Source: Pseudoalteromonas peptidolytica | Lineage (GTDB): Bacteria > Pseudomonadota > Gammaproteobacteria > Enterobacterales > Alteromonadaceae | Assembly: GCF_012641745.1 (NCBI RefSeq) | Contig: NZ_WEHZ01000010.1 | Span: 1 to 64,000, forward strand | Length of the DNA stretch: 64,000 nucleotides | Direction of reading: 5' to 3' | In this document: positions 15,018-24,111 of the stretch, piece by piece | How positions within the stretch are numbered: position 1 is the stretch's first letter | How the letters are laid out: each line of letters begins with the position of its first letter | Program-made: the position numbers and the translations under genes | The notes under the pieces: model-generated | Database searches by the model: none | Seen by the model: only the letters and a program-made list of their open reading frames with translations | What the model was told of the DNA's origin: nothing

Positions 15018-15788
15018 TTACTCCGCGCCAAAGATAGGTAGATCGATAAGTTCAGGAGCCGCTTGCTTACGAGCGATACGGATCATGCTCTTAACTGGCT
15101 TAAGATATTCTTCGCCAAGTTGTTCCCACTGCTTAGTACTGTTATTCCAAACCCAAGCGTGTTTTTGGTCAAACGACTGAGCAACGTATGCAATACGGCC
15201 AAGACGTGCGAAGTCAACATTGATGTTTTTACCGTTTTGTTCAAGTGAACCCTGGCTTGACACGATAGTTGTACTGTAGTCAGTTTCAATAGTATAAGCT
15301 TCAAGCACCTGACGGAACTTTTCAGAAGTCGTTACAGAAGAGTTCGTCATAATGCTACGAAGTCTCTCAACACGCTCTAGACGTGATTCTTGATTAAACG
15401 GAACGTCCGCTTTGATGAATTGCTCAAGCGTATCGATCATGCGATACATCAAAGGCACAACGTCCTGTTTTGTCTTATCAATAGTACCAATTTGACGCTC
15501 AAGAGACTCAATACCAGCATTCTGGTCTGCTACAAGGCGTGCAACGTGGTCGTTGTACACTTTTAGCAGTTCTGTTTCGTCGATAAGACCACGGTATTCA
15601 GCGATCATTTCTTGAGACTGACCATATAGGTTATCAATCTTTTCTTGAGACTTTTTAGCAGCCGTTTGAGTTTGTTGACCTACTTTTTGTATGTCATTCA
15701 AAGGATCTGCAATCACATTGCTGCTTGCAAAAGCTGTCGCGCCTAAAAGCGCCGTAGCTACAAGGCTCTTTCTGATTTTAACAGACAT
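15018..15788 (-). CDS. DUF3450 periplasmic protein, first gene of the TonB2-type cluster
   Basis: A 256-residue exported coiled-coil protein of the DUF3450 family, a regular companion of TtpC-TonB2 clusters. The signal peptide is about residues 1-27 (LVATALLGATAFASSNVIA). The mature part is helical and charged (QTQTAAKKSQEKIDNLYGQS). The start at 15788 is preferred to an upstream Met at 15866 because the signal peptide then starts normally (MSVKIRKS) and a GGGA sequence precedes it. It is three bases before the ttpC-like gene. Its molecular role is unknown. Confidence 0.88.
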   Translation of the reverse strand: MSVKIRKSLVATALLGATAFASSNVIADPLNDIQKVGQQTQTAAKKSQEKIDNLYGQSQEMIAEYRGLIDETELLKVYNDHVARLVADQNAGIESLERQIGTIDKTKQDVVPLMYRMIDTLEQFIKADVPFNQESRLERVERLRSIMTNSSVTTSEKFRQVLEAYTIETDYSTTIVSSQGSLEQNGKNINVDFARLGRIAYVAQSFDQKHAWVWNNSTKQWEQLGEEYLKPVKSMIRIARKQAAPELIDLPIFGAE

Positions 15789-16193
15789 AGTTCCCAACCA
15801 ATTAAGTAATGTTACTTTTATAATTTTTGCGCTCTTAATACGTAGTAAGAGCAACCCTGACATCATTTGACAGATATCAACCGTTCAATAATGCTAAATG
15901 CAACACGATGTGTCAACTTCGCTGTGAAAACATTTTTTGTCAATAAATAAGTAATAATTATATAGAAAACAAAAAATTAACATCAAAAACACAGCAAAAG
16001 ATACAGAACTCTCGTAAAACCAACCTTTTGCATACGCTATTTACAATACTTTACATCAGATTTATTCCAATAAGCTGAATAGATATTCCACATAAATATA
16101 ATGAATAAACATAAAAAACAGCAAGATAAACAAAGTATGTCATTGTATTATGCGAAAATTATTTCATCGTCTGCAAATTAGCGCAAAATTTGT
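15789..16193. other. AT-rich intergenic region upstream of the TonB cluster
   Basis: No gene is seen. It must hold the promoter of the six-gene TonB cluster. A hairpin (GCTCTTA at 15831-15837 with TAAGAGC at 15846-15852) lies in the presumed leader about 45 bases before the DUF3450 start. No convincing Fur box was recognised by eye. Confidence 0.5.
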
Positions 16194-16838
16194 TTATCTA
16201 TCCCAAATCTCTTGATCTATTTTTTCCTGTAAAATTCGTACGAATTCAGCGACGTGTAGACCATCCATTAACGCATGGTGTACCTCGATACAAAATGGCA
16301 TGGTTCCATCTGCTTTGTTGTATTTTCCGAAAACAAATTTAGGAATGCCAAAGTCATCTCTACTGTGCCTTGCATGATTGAAACTAGAAAATGACAACCA
16401 GGGTAGAATTGACACATGGACACAATTTGGGGATAGACTTTCTGATAAAAACTGCTCACTAAGTAACGGCCCATCCAGTTGTTCAGCTTTACAGTGAAGA
16501 TTCATACTAATGAAGCGCTTAAAGTCACGCTCAGGTGCCAACCTTACAAACCTAAAAGTTTCATCATCACGCAGAAATACACTGCTAATTTCCACTTCAT
16601 CGTACTCAACAACATCACTTGACTCAATACGATAACGGATTGGGGCGTATTGCTGTAATGCCAGTTGTAGAGCATACAAGCATGTTAGTGAGAAAGGCGT
16701 TTCAGTTCGCTTACTCAGCTCATATAAGCGCCGCATTTGCAAAGTAACAGTCACAGAGAAAAACGGCTGTTCAAACTCATTGAAAAAAGCGTAGTGTTCT
16801 TTACGGGGCCAAGCTTCTAGAGAAATTTTCTTTTTCAT
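16194..16838 (-). CDS. CatA-like (chloramphenicol acetyltransferase fold) acyltransferase
   Basis: A 214-residue protein of the chloramphenicol acetyltransferase family. The catalytic motif HHALMDGLH (187-195) matches HHxxxDGxH, with H188 as general base and D192 as the structural partner. The conserved PWLSFSSFN segment (146-154) is present. Length is near the CAT norm. Many chromosomal members in marine gammaproteobacteria are not proven resistance enzymes, so the substrate is unknown. It stands alone, separated by terminators from leucine dehydrogenase. Confidence 0.85.
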   Translation of the reverse strand: MKKKISLEAWPRKEHYAFFNEFEQPFFSVTVTLQMRRLYELSKRTETPFSLTCLYALQLALQQYAPIRYRIESSDVVEYDEVEISSVFLRDDETFRFVRLAPERDFKRFISMNLHCKAEQLDGPLLSEQFLSESLSPNCVHVSILPWLSFSSFNHARHSRDDFGIPKFVFGKYNKADGTMPFCIEVHHALMDGLHVAEFVRILQEKIDQEIWDR

Positions 16839-16840
16839 AC

Positions 16841-16862
16841 AAAAAAAGGGGCTTGCGCCCCT
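16841..16862 (-). terminator. Terminator after leucine dehydrogenase
   Basis: AGGGGC (16847-16852) pairs with GCCCCT (16857-16862), followed on the minus strand by about seven T. It lies between the leucine dehydrogenase stop and the CatA-like start. Confidence 0.85.
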
Positions 16863-16889
16863 CTCTAAATCAGTTAAACGGCTCCACTA

Positions 16890-17930
16890 TTATAGCCCGT
16901 TTTTAATGATCTCTTGTGCTAATTTGTCTGCAATTATATGCGTAGAAATTTGCTCTTGTTCAGATCGCTTGAAGATTTCTGTCAGCGTATCGTAAATACC
17001 TTCAACATGCTTAGTTGCTGCCGCTTCATCATAACCTTCAGGTTTCGTTTCATAATAAACGTTAATGATACCGCCAGCATTTATCACATAATCAGGGGCA
17101 TACAAAACGCCCTTTTCGCGAATAATTTCACCATGGCGCGATTCAGCCAGCTGATTATTTGCACATCCAGCAATAATCTTCGCTTTTAAGCGAGGGATAG
17201 TGTCGTCATTAATGGTTGCACCTAACGCACACGGCGCATAAACATCAACGTCTAAGTCATAAATTCCATCGATACTGACAGCTGTTGCGTTAAAATCATT
17301 AACAACACGCTGTACTGACTCTTGGTTAATGTCGGTAACAAAAAGCTCTGCGCCTGCTTCGTGAAGGTATTTGCATAATGTGTATGCCACAGCGCCTAAA
17401 CCTTGTACAGCAACTTTAACTCCAGCGAGATCTTCGTGACCATGCTTATGTTGATATGCCGCTTTGATGCCAAGGAAAGTACCTAATGCGGTAAAAGGAG
17501 ATGGGTTACCGCTTTTGCCCTCTAGCCCCATCACATAATTTGTTTCTTTATGCATGGTCATTACATCACCAGTTGTGATGTTTACATCTTCGGCTGAGTA
17601 ATAGCTGCCACCTAAACGTTCTAGATGTCTTCCGAATGCACGAAATAACGCTTCTGATTTTATTGTTTTCGCGTCACCAATGATCACCGATTTACCTCCA
17701 CCAAAAGGCAGTCGTGCAACGGCATTTTTATATGTCATCCCTTTTGATAGACGTAAAACATCATACACAGCATCTTCATCTGACGCATAGTTCCATAATC
17801 GGCAGCCACCTACCGCTGGCCCCAACGTAGTATTGTGAACAGCAATGATAGCTTTTAAGCCAGACGCTTCGTCCGAGCAAAACACGACTTGCTCATGATT
17901 ATCAAATTCAACTTGGTTAAATACAGCCAC
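16890..17930 (-). CDS. Leucine (branched-chain amino acid) dehydrogenase
   Basis: An NAD-dependent enzyme that reversibly deaminates leucine, valine and isoleucine to keto acids. The 346 residues contain LGPAVGGCRLW (36-46), the catalytic-lysine region MTYKNAVARLPFGGGK (65-80, K68 and K80) and the nucleotide-binding GLGAVA (177-182). A GTG start at 17930 is preferred to the ATG at 17960: GGAG lies 9 bases upstream of the GTG, and related proteins begin with (M)AVFNQVEF. The family also includes valine and phenylalanine dehydrogenases, so the exact preference is uncertain. Transcribed alone. Confidence 0.92.
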   Translation of the reverse strand: MAVFNQVEFDNHEQVVFCSDEASGLKAIIAVHNTTLGPAVGGCRLWNYASDEDAVYDVLRLSKGMTYKNAVARLPFGGGKSVIIGDAKTIKSEALFRAFGRHLERLGGSYYSAEDVNITTGDVMTMHKETNYVMGLEGKSGNPSPFTALGTFLGIKAAYQHKHGHEDLAGVKVAVQGLGAVAYTLCKYLHEAGAELFVTDINQESVQRVVNDFNATAVSIDGIYDLDVDVYAPCALGATINDDTIPRLKAKIIAGCANNQLAESRHGEIIREKGVLYAPDYVINAGGIINVYYETKPEGYDEAAATKHVEGIYDTLTEIFKRSEQEQISTHIIADKLAQEIIKNGL

Positions 17931-18246
17931 TTTCTTTTTCTCCAAAATTATCAATCCCACTTGGGCATGCTGTTTGATGTTAGGTAATATTACGACTCAT
18001 CAAACGCAAATAGCGCTGAAATTGGCTAGACTCTATCACTAACTTTAGCACCATTCCACAAATTGAGATGATATAAACCCATTTGCACTCAAATACAAAT
18101 ATAAAATCCAACAAATTATAAAATGAAGGCAAATATATCCTAAAAAACAGCCTTTAATCAGAATTTAATCTAAGTTATTTGAATTTCCCGAAGTTACTGT
18201 TTACGTAAACGGAAAGCACTTTGATAATGTAAACTATCACATACAG
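17931..18246. other. Intergenic region upstream of leucine dehydrogenase
   Basis: AT-rich, with no gene or recognised operator. It carries the leucine dehydrogenase promoter; the fumarase terminator follows at 18247. Confidence 0.5.
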
Positions 18247-18277
18247 AAAAAGGGAGGCATATGCCTCCCTTTTCTCT
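18247..18277. terminator. Terminator after fumarase
   Basis: A nearly perfect hairpin AAAGGGAGGCAT/ATGCCTCCCTTT, with A-rich and T-rich flanks, just beyond the fumarase stop on the minus strand. Confidence 0.88.
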
Positions 18278-18288
18278 GTTACGATGCC

Positions 18289-19815
18289 TTAACTAAGCTT
18301 ACTATCTAGCTCTTCAATTTTGGCTTTCCAAATAGCAGGGCCCTGAGTGTGGGCATTTTCACCGTTGCTGTCGACAGCAACGGTTACTGGCATGTCTTCT
18401 ACTTCAAACTCGTAGATAGCTTCCATACCTAAGTCTTCAAATGCTACAACGCGTGACTTCTTAATCGCTTTTGCCACTAAATATGCAGCACCGCCAACAG
18501 CCATTAGATAGACGGATTTATTTTGTTTGATCGACTCAACCGTCGCAGGCCCACGCTCAGCCTTACCAATCATACCGATAAGTCCCGTCTTCTCTAACAT
18601 TAAGTCAGTAAACTTATCCATACGTGTAGATGTGGTAGGACCTGCAGGGCCTACAACTTCGTCGCCAACAGCGTCCACAGGACCTACGTAGTAAATAAAC
18701 TTATTAGTAAAGTCGACGCCTTCTGGTAACCCTTCACCTGAGTTGATCATTTCTTGGAGGCGCTTGTGAGCAGCATCACGACCAGTGAGAATTTTACCCG
18801 AAAGTAATACTGTTTCACCCATCTTCCACTCTTGGATATCGTCTTTAGTCAGTGTGTCTAAGTTAACACGTCGAGTATCTTCACCGACTTCCCAAGTTAC
18901 TTCTGGCCAATCTTCAAGTTTTGGCGCTTTCAAGTCGGCAGGGCCTGAACCATCAAGAGTAAAATGCACGTGACGAGTAGCTGCACAGTTAGGGATCATA
19001 ACAACTGGCTTAGATGCAGCGTGGGTTGGTGCAGTTTTAATTTTGACATCAACAACCGTTGTTAAGCCACCAAGACCTTGTGCACCAATACCTAACTTAT
19101 TAGAACGCTCAAAAATTTCTAGACGTAGCTTTTCTTCCGCTGTTTCAGCGCCACGTTCCATTAGTTCATGGATATCGACCGGATCCATTAATGATTCTTT
19201 CGCAAGTACCGCTGCTTTTTCCGCAGTACCACCGATACCTATACCCAACATCCCCGGTGGACACCAGCCAGCGCCCATGGCAGGTAACGTTTTCTCTACC
19301 CACTCGGCTACATCATCAGATGGGTTTAACATCACCATTTTAGTTTTATTTTCTGAGCCACCGCCTTTGGCAGCGATCATCACTTCAACTTCTGCACCTG
19401 GTACCATATCAATATGAACAACAGATGGCGTGTTGTCTTTGGTGTTTTTACGACTACCAGCAGGATCAGCGACAATTGATGCACGCAGCGGGTTGTCTGG
19501 ATTGGTGTATGCGCGTCGTGTACCTTCATCTACCATCTGTTGAACAGTTAAGTCCGTTTTGTCCCACTTAACATCCATACCTACTTTAACAAAGCAAGTA
19601 ACGATACCGGTATCTTGGCACAACGGACGTTTACCTTCAGCTGACATCCGTGAGTTGATAAGAATTTGTGCAATCGCATCTTTTGCAGCCTTACTTTGTT
19701 CTTTTTCGTAGGCCTTCTCTAACGCTTGGACAAAATCAAGTGGGTGATAAAATGAGATATATTGAAGCGCATCTTCAATGCTATCAATAAAGTCTTGCTG
19801 ACGGATTGTGCTCAT
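18289..19815 (-). CDS. fumA: Fumarate hydratase class I (iron-sulfur)
   Basis: TCA-cycle enzyme interconverting fumarate and malate with an oxygen-sensitive 4Fe-4S cluster; 508 residues, the single-chain class I length. Cluster cysteines are C66 (RPLCQDTG), C185 (GAGWCPPG) and C277 (MIPNCAATRH). The N-terminal alpha and C-terminal beta domains are both present, the latter with VGPAGPTTSTRMD. Transcribed alone, divergently from pabB. Whether it corresponds to fumA or fumB of E. coli cannot be told from sequence alone. Confidence 0.95.
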   Translation of the reverse strand: MSTIRQQDFIDSIEDALQYISFYHPLDFVQALEKAYEKEQSKAAKDAIAQILINSRMSAEGKRPLCQDTGIVTCFVKVGMDVKWDKTDLTVQQMVDEGTRRAYTNPDNPLRASIVADPAGSRKNTKDNTPSVVHIDMVPGAEVEVMIAAKGGGSENKTKMVMLNPSDDVAEWVEKTLPAMGAGWCPPGMLGIGIGGTAEKAAVLAKESLMDPVDIHELMERGAETAEEKLRLEIFERSNKLGIGAQGLGGLTTVVDVKIKTAPTHAASKPVVMIPNCAATRHVHFTLDGSGPADLKAPKLEDWPEVTWEVGEDTRRVNLDTLTKDDIQEWKMGETVLLSGKILTGRDAAHKRLQEMINSGEGLPEGVDFTNKFIYYVGPVDAVGDEVVGPAGPTTSTRMDKFTDLMLEKTGLIGMIGKAERGPATVESIKQNKSVYLMAVGGAAYLVAKAIKKSRVVAFEDLGMEAIYEFEVEDMPVTVAVDSNGENAHTQGPAIWKAKIEELDSKLS

Positions 19816-19980
19816 GACGGTTCCTCAATTTTCGACGGTATGGTTCAGGATTGAAACGCTACGCTGGCAATTGTTGTTATTCAGCGTCAGAAAGTCAATT
19901 TCAATACCTTGAACTATGGAATAGCAAGCAACTATGATAACCTCCTCGCCCGTTTGGGGCTAGCTTTGCAGGTCAAGTAA

Positions 19981-21330
19981 ATGATAAATGAGCAAATAAA
20001 CTGTGTTAAATTAGACATTCAACTGAGTGCCGTTGAACTTTTTGAATACTTTGCAAACGAAACGCAAGCGATCCTGTTAGATTCGTGTGATTCTGAACAT
20101 ATCAACAGCCGCTACCACATTATCGCTTTTGAACCTTTGCATACACTTGAAGCGCGGGACGGTGCCATTTATTTAGACGGTAAAATAATGGATCAATCTG
20201 CTTTTACCATCATGAAAAGTAAACTGGCATTAATGAATCAAAGTCAAGCTAGCCATGGTTTACCATTTACTGGGGGATGGCTTGGCTATTTTGGTTACGA
20301 CTTTGGCCGCTACATTGAACAAATTCCCAGTACAGCCGACCAAGATATTTCGCTTCCTGATACGCATATCGGGCTGTACCCTGACGCACTTATTTTTGAT
20401 AAAACCGCTAATGCGTGGTTCTACGTCTCTCAACCAAAAACCGATAGACTAGCAAATTACTTGAGCCGTATAGAAGCGCCCTCGTGCTACAACGCATTTA
20501 CTCTCACATCAACGTGGCGTTCAAACATGTCTCAAACACAGTACGAGGACAAGTTTAACAAGATTCAAGCATATTTACTCAGTGGGGACTGCTACCAAAT
20601 CAATCTCGCACAGCGTTTCAGCGCAACATATGATGGTGCTCCTTGGCTTGCCTATAAAAAACTTAGAAATAGTAATCGTGCACCCTTTTCAGCGTTTTAC
20701 ACACTTGGAAATAGCGCAGTGCTATCTGTATCTCCTGAGCGTTTCATCCAAGTAAAAAATAATGTTGTTGAGACTAAACCAATTAAAGGAACCCTGCCTC
20801 GTTTGCCCGATGAGCAAGCCGACCTTGTGCAAGCAAAAGCACTTCGCAACAGCACCAAAGATCGCGCTGAAAATGTCATGATTGTTGATTTGCTTAGAAA
20901 TGATTTAGGTAAAGTAGCTAAACCAGGCTCAGTCACAGTACCTGCTCTTTTTGATATTGAGAGCTTTCCTGCGGTTCACCACTTAGTCAGCACAATCACT
21001 TCCGAATTGGCCGAAGGCAAATGCGCGGTGGATCAATTAGAGGCCGCATTCCCTGGCGGTTCAATTACTGGCGCCCCCAAAATAAGAGCAATGGAGATAA
21101 TCGAAGAGCTTGAGCCGCATAGACGTAGCGTTTATTGTGGGTCGATAGGATACCTAAGTGCATGTGGAAATATGGATACATCCATCACTATTCGTACATT
21201 AGTTTGTCATCAAAATAAAATTTATTGTTGGGCAGGTGGTGGTATAGTAAAGGACTCTCAAGCCCAGCTTGAGTACGAGGAAACGTATCATAAAGTAAAC
21301 AAGATTTTACCAGTATTAAATGAAAACTGA
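19981..21330 (+). CDS. pabB: Aminodeoxychorismate synthase component I
   Basis: A 449-residue chorismate-using enzyme that, with PabA, makes aminodeoxychorismate for folate. It has the N-terminal anthranilate synthase-type region, then SVSPERFI, the KPIKGTLPR loop with the PabB-type lysine, the RAENVMIVDLLRNDLG segment and GGSITGAPK. The lysine in PIKGT, rather than PIAGT, separates PabB from TrpE. It overlaps nudL by 11 bases, so the two are co-translated. Confidence 0.95.
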   Translation: MINEQINCVKLDIQLSAVELFEYFANETQAILLDSCDSEHINSRYHIIAFEPLHTLEARDGAIYLDGKIMDQSAFTIMKSKLALMNQSQASHGLPFTGGWLGYFGYDFGRYIEQIPSTADQDISLPDTHIGLYPDALIFDKTANAWFYVSQPKTDRLANYLSRIEAPSCYNAFTLTSTWRSNMSQTQYEDKFNKIQAYLLSGDCYQINLAQRFSATYDGAPWLAYKKLRNSNRAPFSAFYTLGNSAVLSVSPERFIQVKNNVVETKPIKGTLPRLPDEQADLVQAKALRNSTKDRAENVMIVDLLRNDLGKVAKPGSVTVPALFDIESFPAVHHLVSTITSELAEGKCAVDQLEAAFPGGSITGAPKIRAMEIIEELEPHRRSVYCGSIGYLSACGNMDTSITIRTLVCHQNKIYCWAGGGIVKDSQAQLEYEETYHKVNKILPVLNEN

Positions 21331-21916
21331 TCAAGTAATCTCGCAATTTTTACTGGCGTCATCAGCTGCGCCAGTGCAGCAAACAAAAGGCGCTGTGCAT
21401 ACGACTATAAATCAAGCTGCACGGAAAAATACTGTGCACAGTGCAGTATTACTTCCTATCGTAAGCGTCCATGACCGCGCACACCTACTCTTTTGTAAAC
21501 GCAGTAATATTCTAAACAGTCATCCAAGTCAGATCTGCTTCCCAGGTGGTAAAGTCGAACAACAAGACGCCAATATTATTAATACAGCGCTTAGGGAAAC
21601 CGAAGAAGAAATTGGCTTGTCTATCACAGAATCTCAAGTTTTAGGTACGCTGCCCTTATTGAGCACGTTGACAGGCTATCAAATCACTCCCGTCGTAGCT
21701 AAGGTACATCAGCATGCCAAATGGCTAGGACAAAGTGCTGAAGTCCAGCATACTTTTGTGCTTTCTTTGAAACAGCTCAAGGCACAAAAAAATTGGCAGA
21801 CCTTCAATTTTATCCATAAAGGAGAGTCAGTCTCTCTTGAAGGGTTTATGACGCCTCATGGTTTACTATGGGGCGCGACAGCTAAAATCGTAAAACAGTT
21901 TATCCAGCTAGTGTAG
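21320..21916 (+). CDS. nudL: NudL-type Nudix hydrolase (probable CoA pyrophosphatase)
   Basis: A 198-residue Nudix protein. The Nudix helix is CFPGGKVEQQDANI followed by ALRETEEEIGL, including the metal-binding REXXEE core. A preceding NSHPSQICFPGG segment fits the NudL/CoAse subgroup, which hydrolyses CoA to phosphopantetheine and 3',5'-ADP. The first 40 residues are longer and more variable than in E. coli NudL. It is the middle gene of pabB-nudL-sdaA, a conserved order in gammaproteobacteria. Confidence 0.88.
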   Translation: MKTDQVISQFLLASSAAPVQQTKGAVHTTINQAARKNTVHSAVLLPIVSVHDRAHLLFCKRSNILNSHPSQICFPGGKVEQQDANIINTALRETEEEIGLSITESQVLGTLPLLSTLTGYQITPVVAKVHQHAKWLGQSAEVQHTFVLSLKQLKAQKNWQTFNFIHKGESVSLEGFMTPHGLLWGATAKIVKQFIQLV

Positions 21917-22098
21917 CCATAAGTGATTAGACTCATTGTTTTGAGATCTTTTATGTAGTTTCGCGCTCGCTCTCCCTTTTTTGACGTTTGTGGTCCATAA
22001 AAATAGCCTTACCCCATCAGTTTTGCCGAATTTGGGTTACTTCCCTCTACAGACACGTTATGATGACGTCCGTTTTAAAGGCAATGTGAGTAAAATTT

Positions 22099-23475
22099 AT
22101 GATCAGTGCATTCGATATGTTCAGTATCGGTATTGGGCCTTCCTCCTCTCATACTGTTGGACCAATGCGTGCTTCTAGGCTTTTTGTTCAAGACTTATTA
22201 GCACAAGGCATTATTGATAATATCACCTCGGTGAAAGTAGAGCTTTATGGCTCATTGGGTCAAACTGGAATTGGGCATGGCTCTGGCAAGGCAGTCATTC
22301 TAGGACTTGCAGGTTACGACCCTGAAACAATTGACGCAGATCTCGTTCCTGAAATTCTTGATACTATTGAGAATGAACAAGTTATCTATCTTGATAAACA
22401 GTATAAAGTTAAGTTTCCCAAACAAGGGGCTATTGTTTTTCACCGCAGAAAAACACTGCCAAAACATTCAAATGCAATGGAAATCAAGGCATTTAATGGT
22501 GAAGAGCTCGTCCACAGTCAAATATATTATTCAATTGGCGGTGGATTTATTGTTACAGACCAAAACTTCGAAGCTGAGAAGCAAGCGGCCCTTGATATTA
22601 GAACGGAAAATCCGGCACCTTATCCATTTAATTCAGCAGCTGAGCTATTGGAGATGTGCAAAGAGTCTGGTCTTAGTGTGTCATCCTTGATGATGGCAAA
22701 CGAAAAGACGCTAAGAAACGAAAGTGAAATTAAAGAAGCGCTTTTTCACATTTGGCAAGTCATGAAAGCCTGTATTGAGCGCGGCATGAAGACCGAAGGC
22801 ATCCTACCGGGCGGACTAAAAGTACGTCGACGGGCACCAAGTTTATACTTAAAGTTAAGTGTTGAGACGCATCAAGATCCGCTGCGAGCAATGGACTGGG
22901 TCGATCTTTTTGCCCTTGCAGTTAATGAGGAAAACGCAGCAGGTGGCCGTGTTGTGACTGCACCGACAAATGGCGCCGCGGGGATTCTTCCTGCTGTGTT
23001 GATGTATTACCATACCTTTATCAAAGAAGTTGATATGGAAATTGCGACTCGCTACCTACTGACCGCAGCCGCAATTGGTATTCTATACAAGAAAAATGCC
23101 TCAATTTCAGGCGCTGAAGTTGGTTGTCAGGGTGAAGTTGGTGTTGCCTGCTCTATGGCCGCAGGCGCGCTCACTGAAATTATGGGTGGTAACGTTGTCC
23201 ATGTTGAAAATGCAGCTGAAATTGGTATGGAGCACAATTTAGGCCTTACTTGCGATCCTGTTGGAGGCTTAGTGCAAGTACCTTGTATAGAGCGTAATGC
23301 AATGGGTTCAATTAAAGCGATTAACGCATCGAGACTGGCACTGCGCGGTACTGGCGATCAAAAAGTGTCGTTGGATAAAGTCATTAAAACCATGCTCGAT
23401 ACTGGTAATGACATGAAAACAAAATATAAAGAAACAGCTCGTGGCGGGCTGGCAGTAAATATCATTGAGTGCTAA
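22099..23475 (+). CDS. sdaA: L-serine ammonia-lyase (iron-sulfur)
   Basis: A single-chain 458-residue serine deaminase giving pyruvate and ammonia with a 4Fe-4S cluster. It begins [23 protein letters not shown], the family signature. The cluster cysteines lie in [15 protein letters not shown] and in the [18 protein letters not shown] region. Length and both domains are normal. It follows nudL after 182 bases, so it may have its own promoter. A terminator lies at 23509-23545. Confidence 0.96.
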   Translation: MISAFDMFSIGIGPSSSHTVGPMRASRLFVQDLLAQGIIDNITSVKVELYGSLGQTGIGHGSGKAVILGLAGYDPETIDADLVPEILDTIENEQVIYLDKQYKVKFPKQGAIVFHRRKTLPKHSNAMEIKAFNGEELVHSQIYYSIGGGFIVTDQNFEAEKQAALDIRTENPAPYPFNSAAELLEMCKESGLSVSSLMMANEKTLRNESEIKEALFHIWQVMKACIERGMKTEGILPGGLKVRRRAPSLYLKLSVETHQDPLRAMDWVDLFALAVNEENAAGGRVVTAPTNGAAGILPAVLMYYHTFIKEVDMEIATRYLLTAAAIGILYKKNASISGAEVGCQGEVGVACSMAAGALTEIMGGNVVHVENAAEIGMEHNLGLTCDPVGGLVQVPCIERNAMGSIKAINASRLALRGTGDQKVSLDKVIKTMLDTGNDMKTKYKETARGGLAVNIIEC

Positions 23476-23491
23476 CTGACAATTGTCAGTT
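23474..23491. promoter_or_regulatory. Perfect 18-bp palindrome after sdaA
   Basis: AACTGACAATTGTCAGTT overlaps the sdaA stop codon. It has no T-run, so it is not a terminator. It may be a protein-binding site or part of the 3' end structure; nothing else identifies it. Confidence 0.4.
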
Positions 23492-23508
23492 CACTTTTTA
23501 ATATACTT

Positions 23509-23545
23509 AATGGCATCATGGGTTATCTCGTGATGCCATTTTTTA
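23509..23545 (+). terminator. Terminator after sdaA
   Basis: AATGGCATCA (23509-23518) pairs with TGATGCCATT (23531-23540) around a 12-base loop, followed by T's. Confidence 0.85.
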
Positions 23546-23656
23546 TTGCGGATAACATTACGAAATTATACCAATTTTAATAAACTCTAGATTTGAACCT
23601 TCAAGTTGAGTCGAAACAAAGTCTAGATGATATTCTTTATAAGGAGTAATACTGTC

Positions 23657-23890
23657 ATGTCAGGCACTACAATGGTTTTTCTCATCGTACTAATTTGTGT
23701 CGGCGGCGGCATCATTAGTGAGATGTACAAGCGACGTTTGGAATTTAAAAAAGCAGGCACTCACACTAAGGAGCAACAAGCACAGCTGCAAGCTGAAATT
23801 AATGCGCTAAAATCCCGAGTAGCAACCCTAGAGCAGATTGTGACGGATGAAGGTTACCAATTAAAAAAAGACATAGATAATCTGAATTAG
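23657..23890 (+). CDS. PspB-like small membrane protein
   Basis: A 77-residue protein with an N-terminal membrane helix (about 5-22, MVFLIVLICVGGGII) and a charged coiled-coil (QAEINALKSRVATLEQIVTD) ending in a tail similar to PspB. PspB senses envelope stress and signals to PspA. No pspA or pspC is nearby, so a role in a classic phage-shock operon is unproven. The start at 23657 is supported by AAGGAG upstream, although the spacing of 10 bases is somewhat long. Confidence 0.65.
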   Translation: MSGTTMVFLIVLICVGGGIISEMYKRRLEFKKAGTHTKEQQAQLQAEINALKSRVATLEQIVTDEGYQLKKDIDNLN

Positions 23891-24072
23891 TCTAAACACT
23901 GGCGAGCATAGTCAGTTTCAACATATTGGAACTTACCATCCAAGACGCTACCTTGCGCTTGGATAGGTTCTCCGTCTCCTCATAATAACCAGAGGCAAAG
24001 CTGGTATTTATGTGTAGAGCAAGCACTGATAAGCAAGGCCTGTAGTGAGCTGGCGTTAGGTAGTATGCTTAT

Positions 24073-24097
24073 AGCTCCCTACCTCTCGTAGGGAGCT
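24073..24097 (-). terminator. Hairpin terminator after the YjiH-like gene
   Basis: A perfect stem AGCTCCCTAC (24073-24082) with GTAGGGAGCT (24088-24097). The following T-run is weak on the minus strand. The stretch between the PspB-like gene and this hairpin (23891-24072) holds no gene. Confidence 0.65.
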
Positions 24098-24111
24098 TAC
24101 TAATGCGTTAG

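Noticed and set aside
15789..16193. Fur box upstream of the TonB cluster
   Set aside because: Only short AT-rich partial matches such as TAATAATTAT were seen; not enough to call a site.
16194..16838. Chloramphenicol resistance gene
   Set aside because: The CAT fold and HHxxxDG motif are present, but chromosomal members of this family are often not resistance enzymes and nothing mobile lies beside it, so only a CatA-like acyltransferase is claimed.
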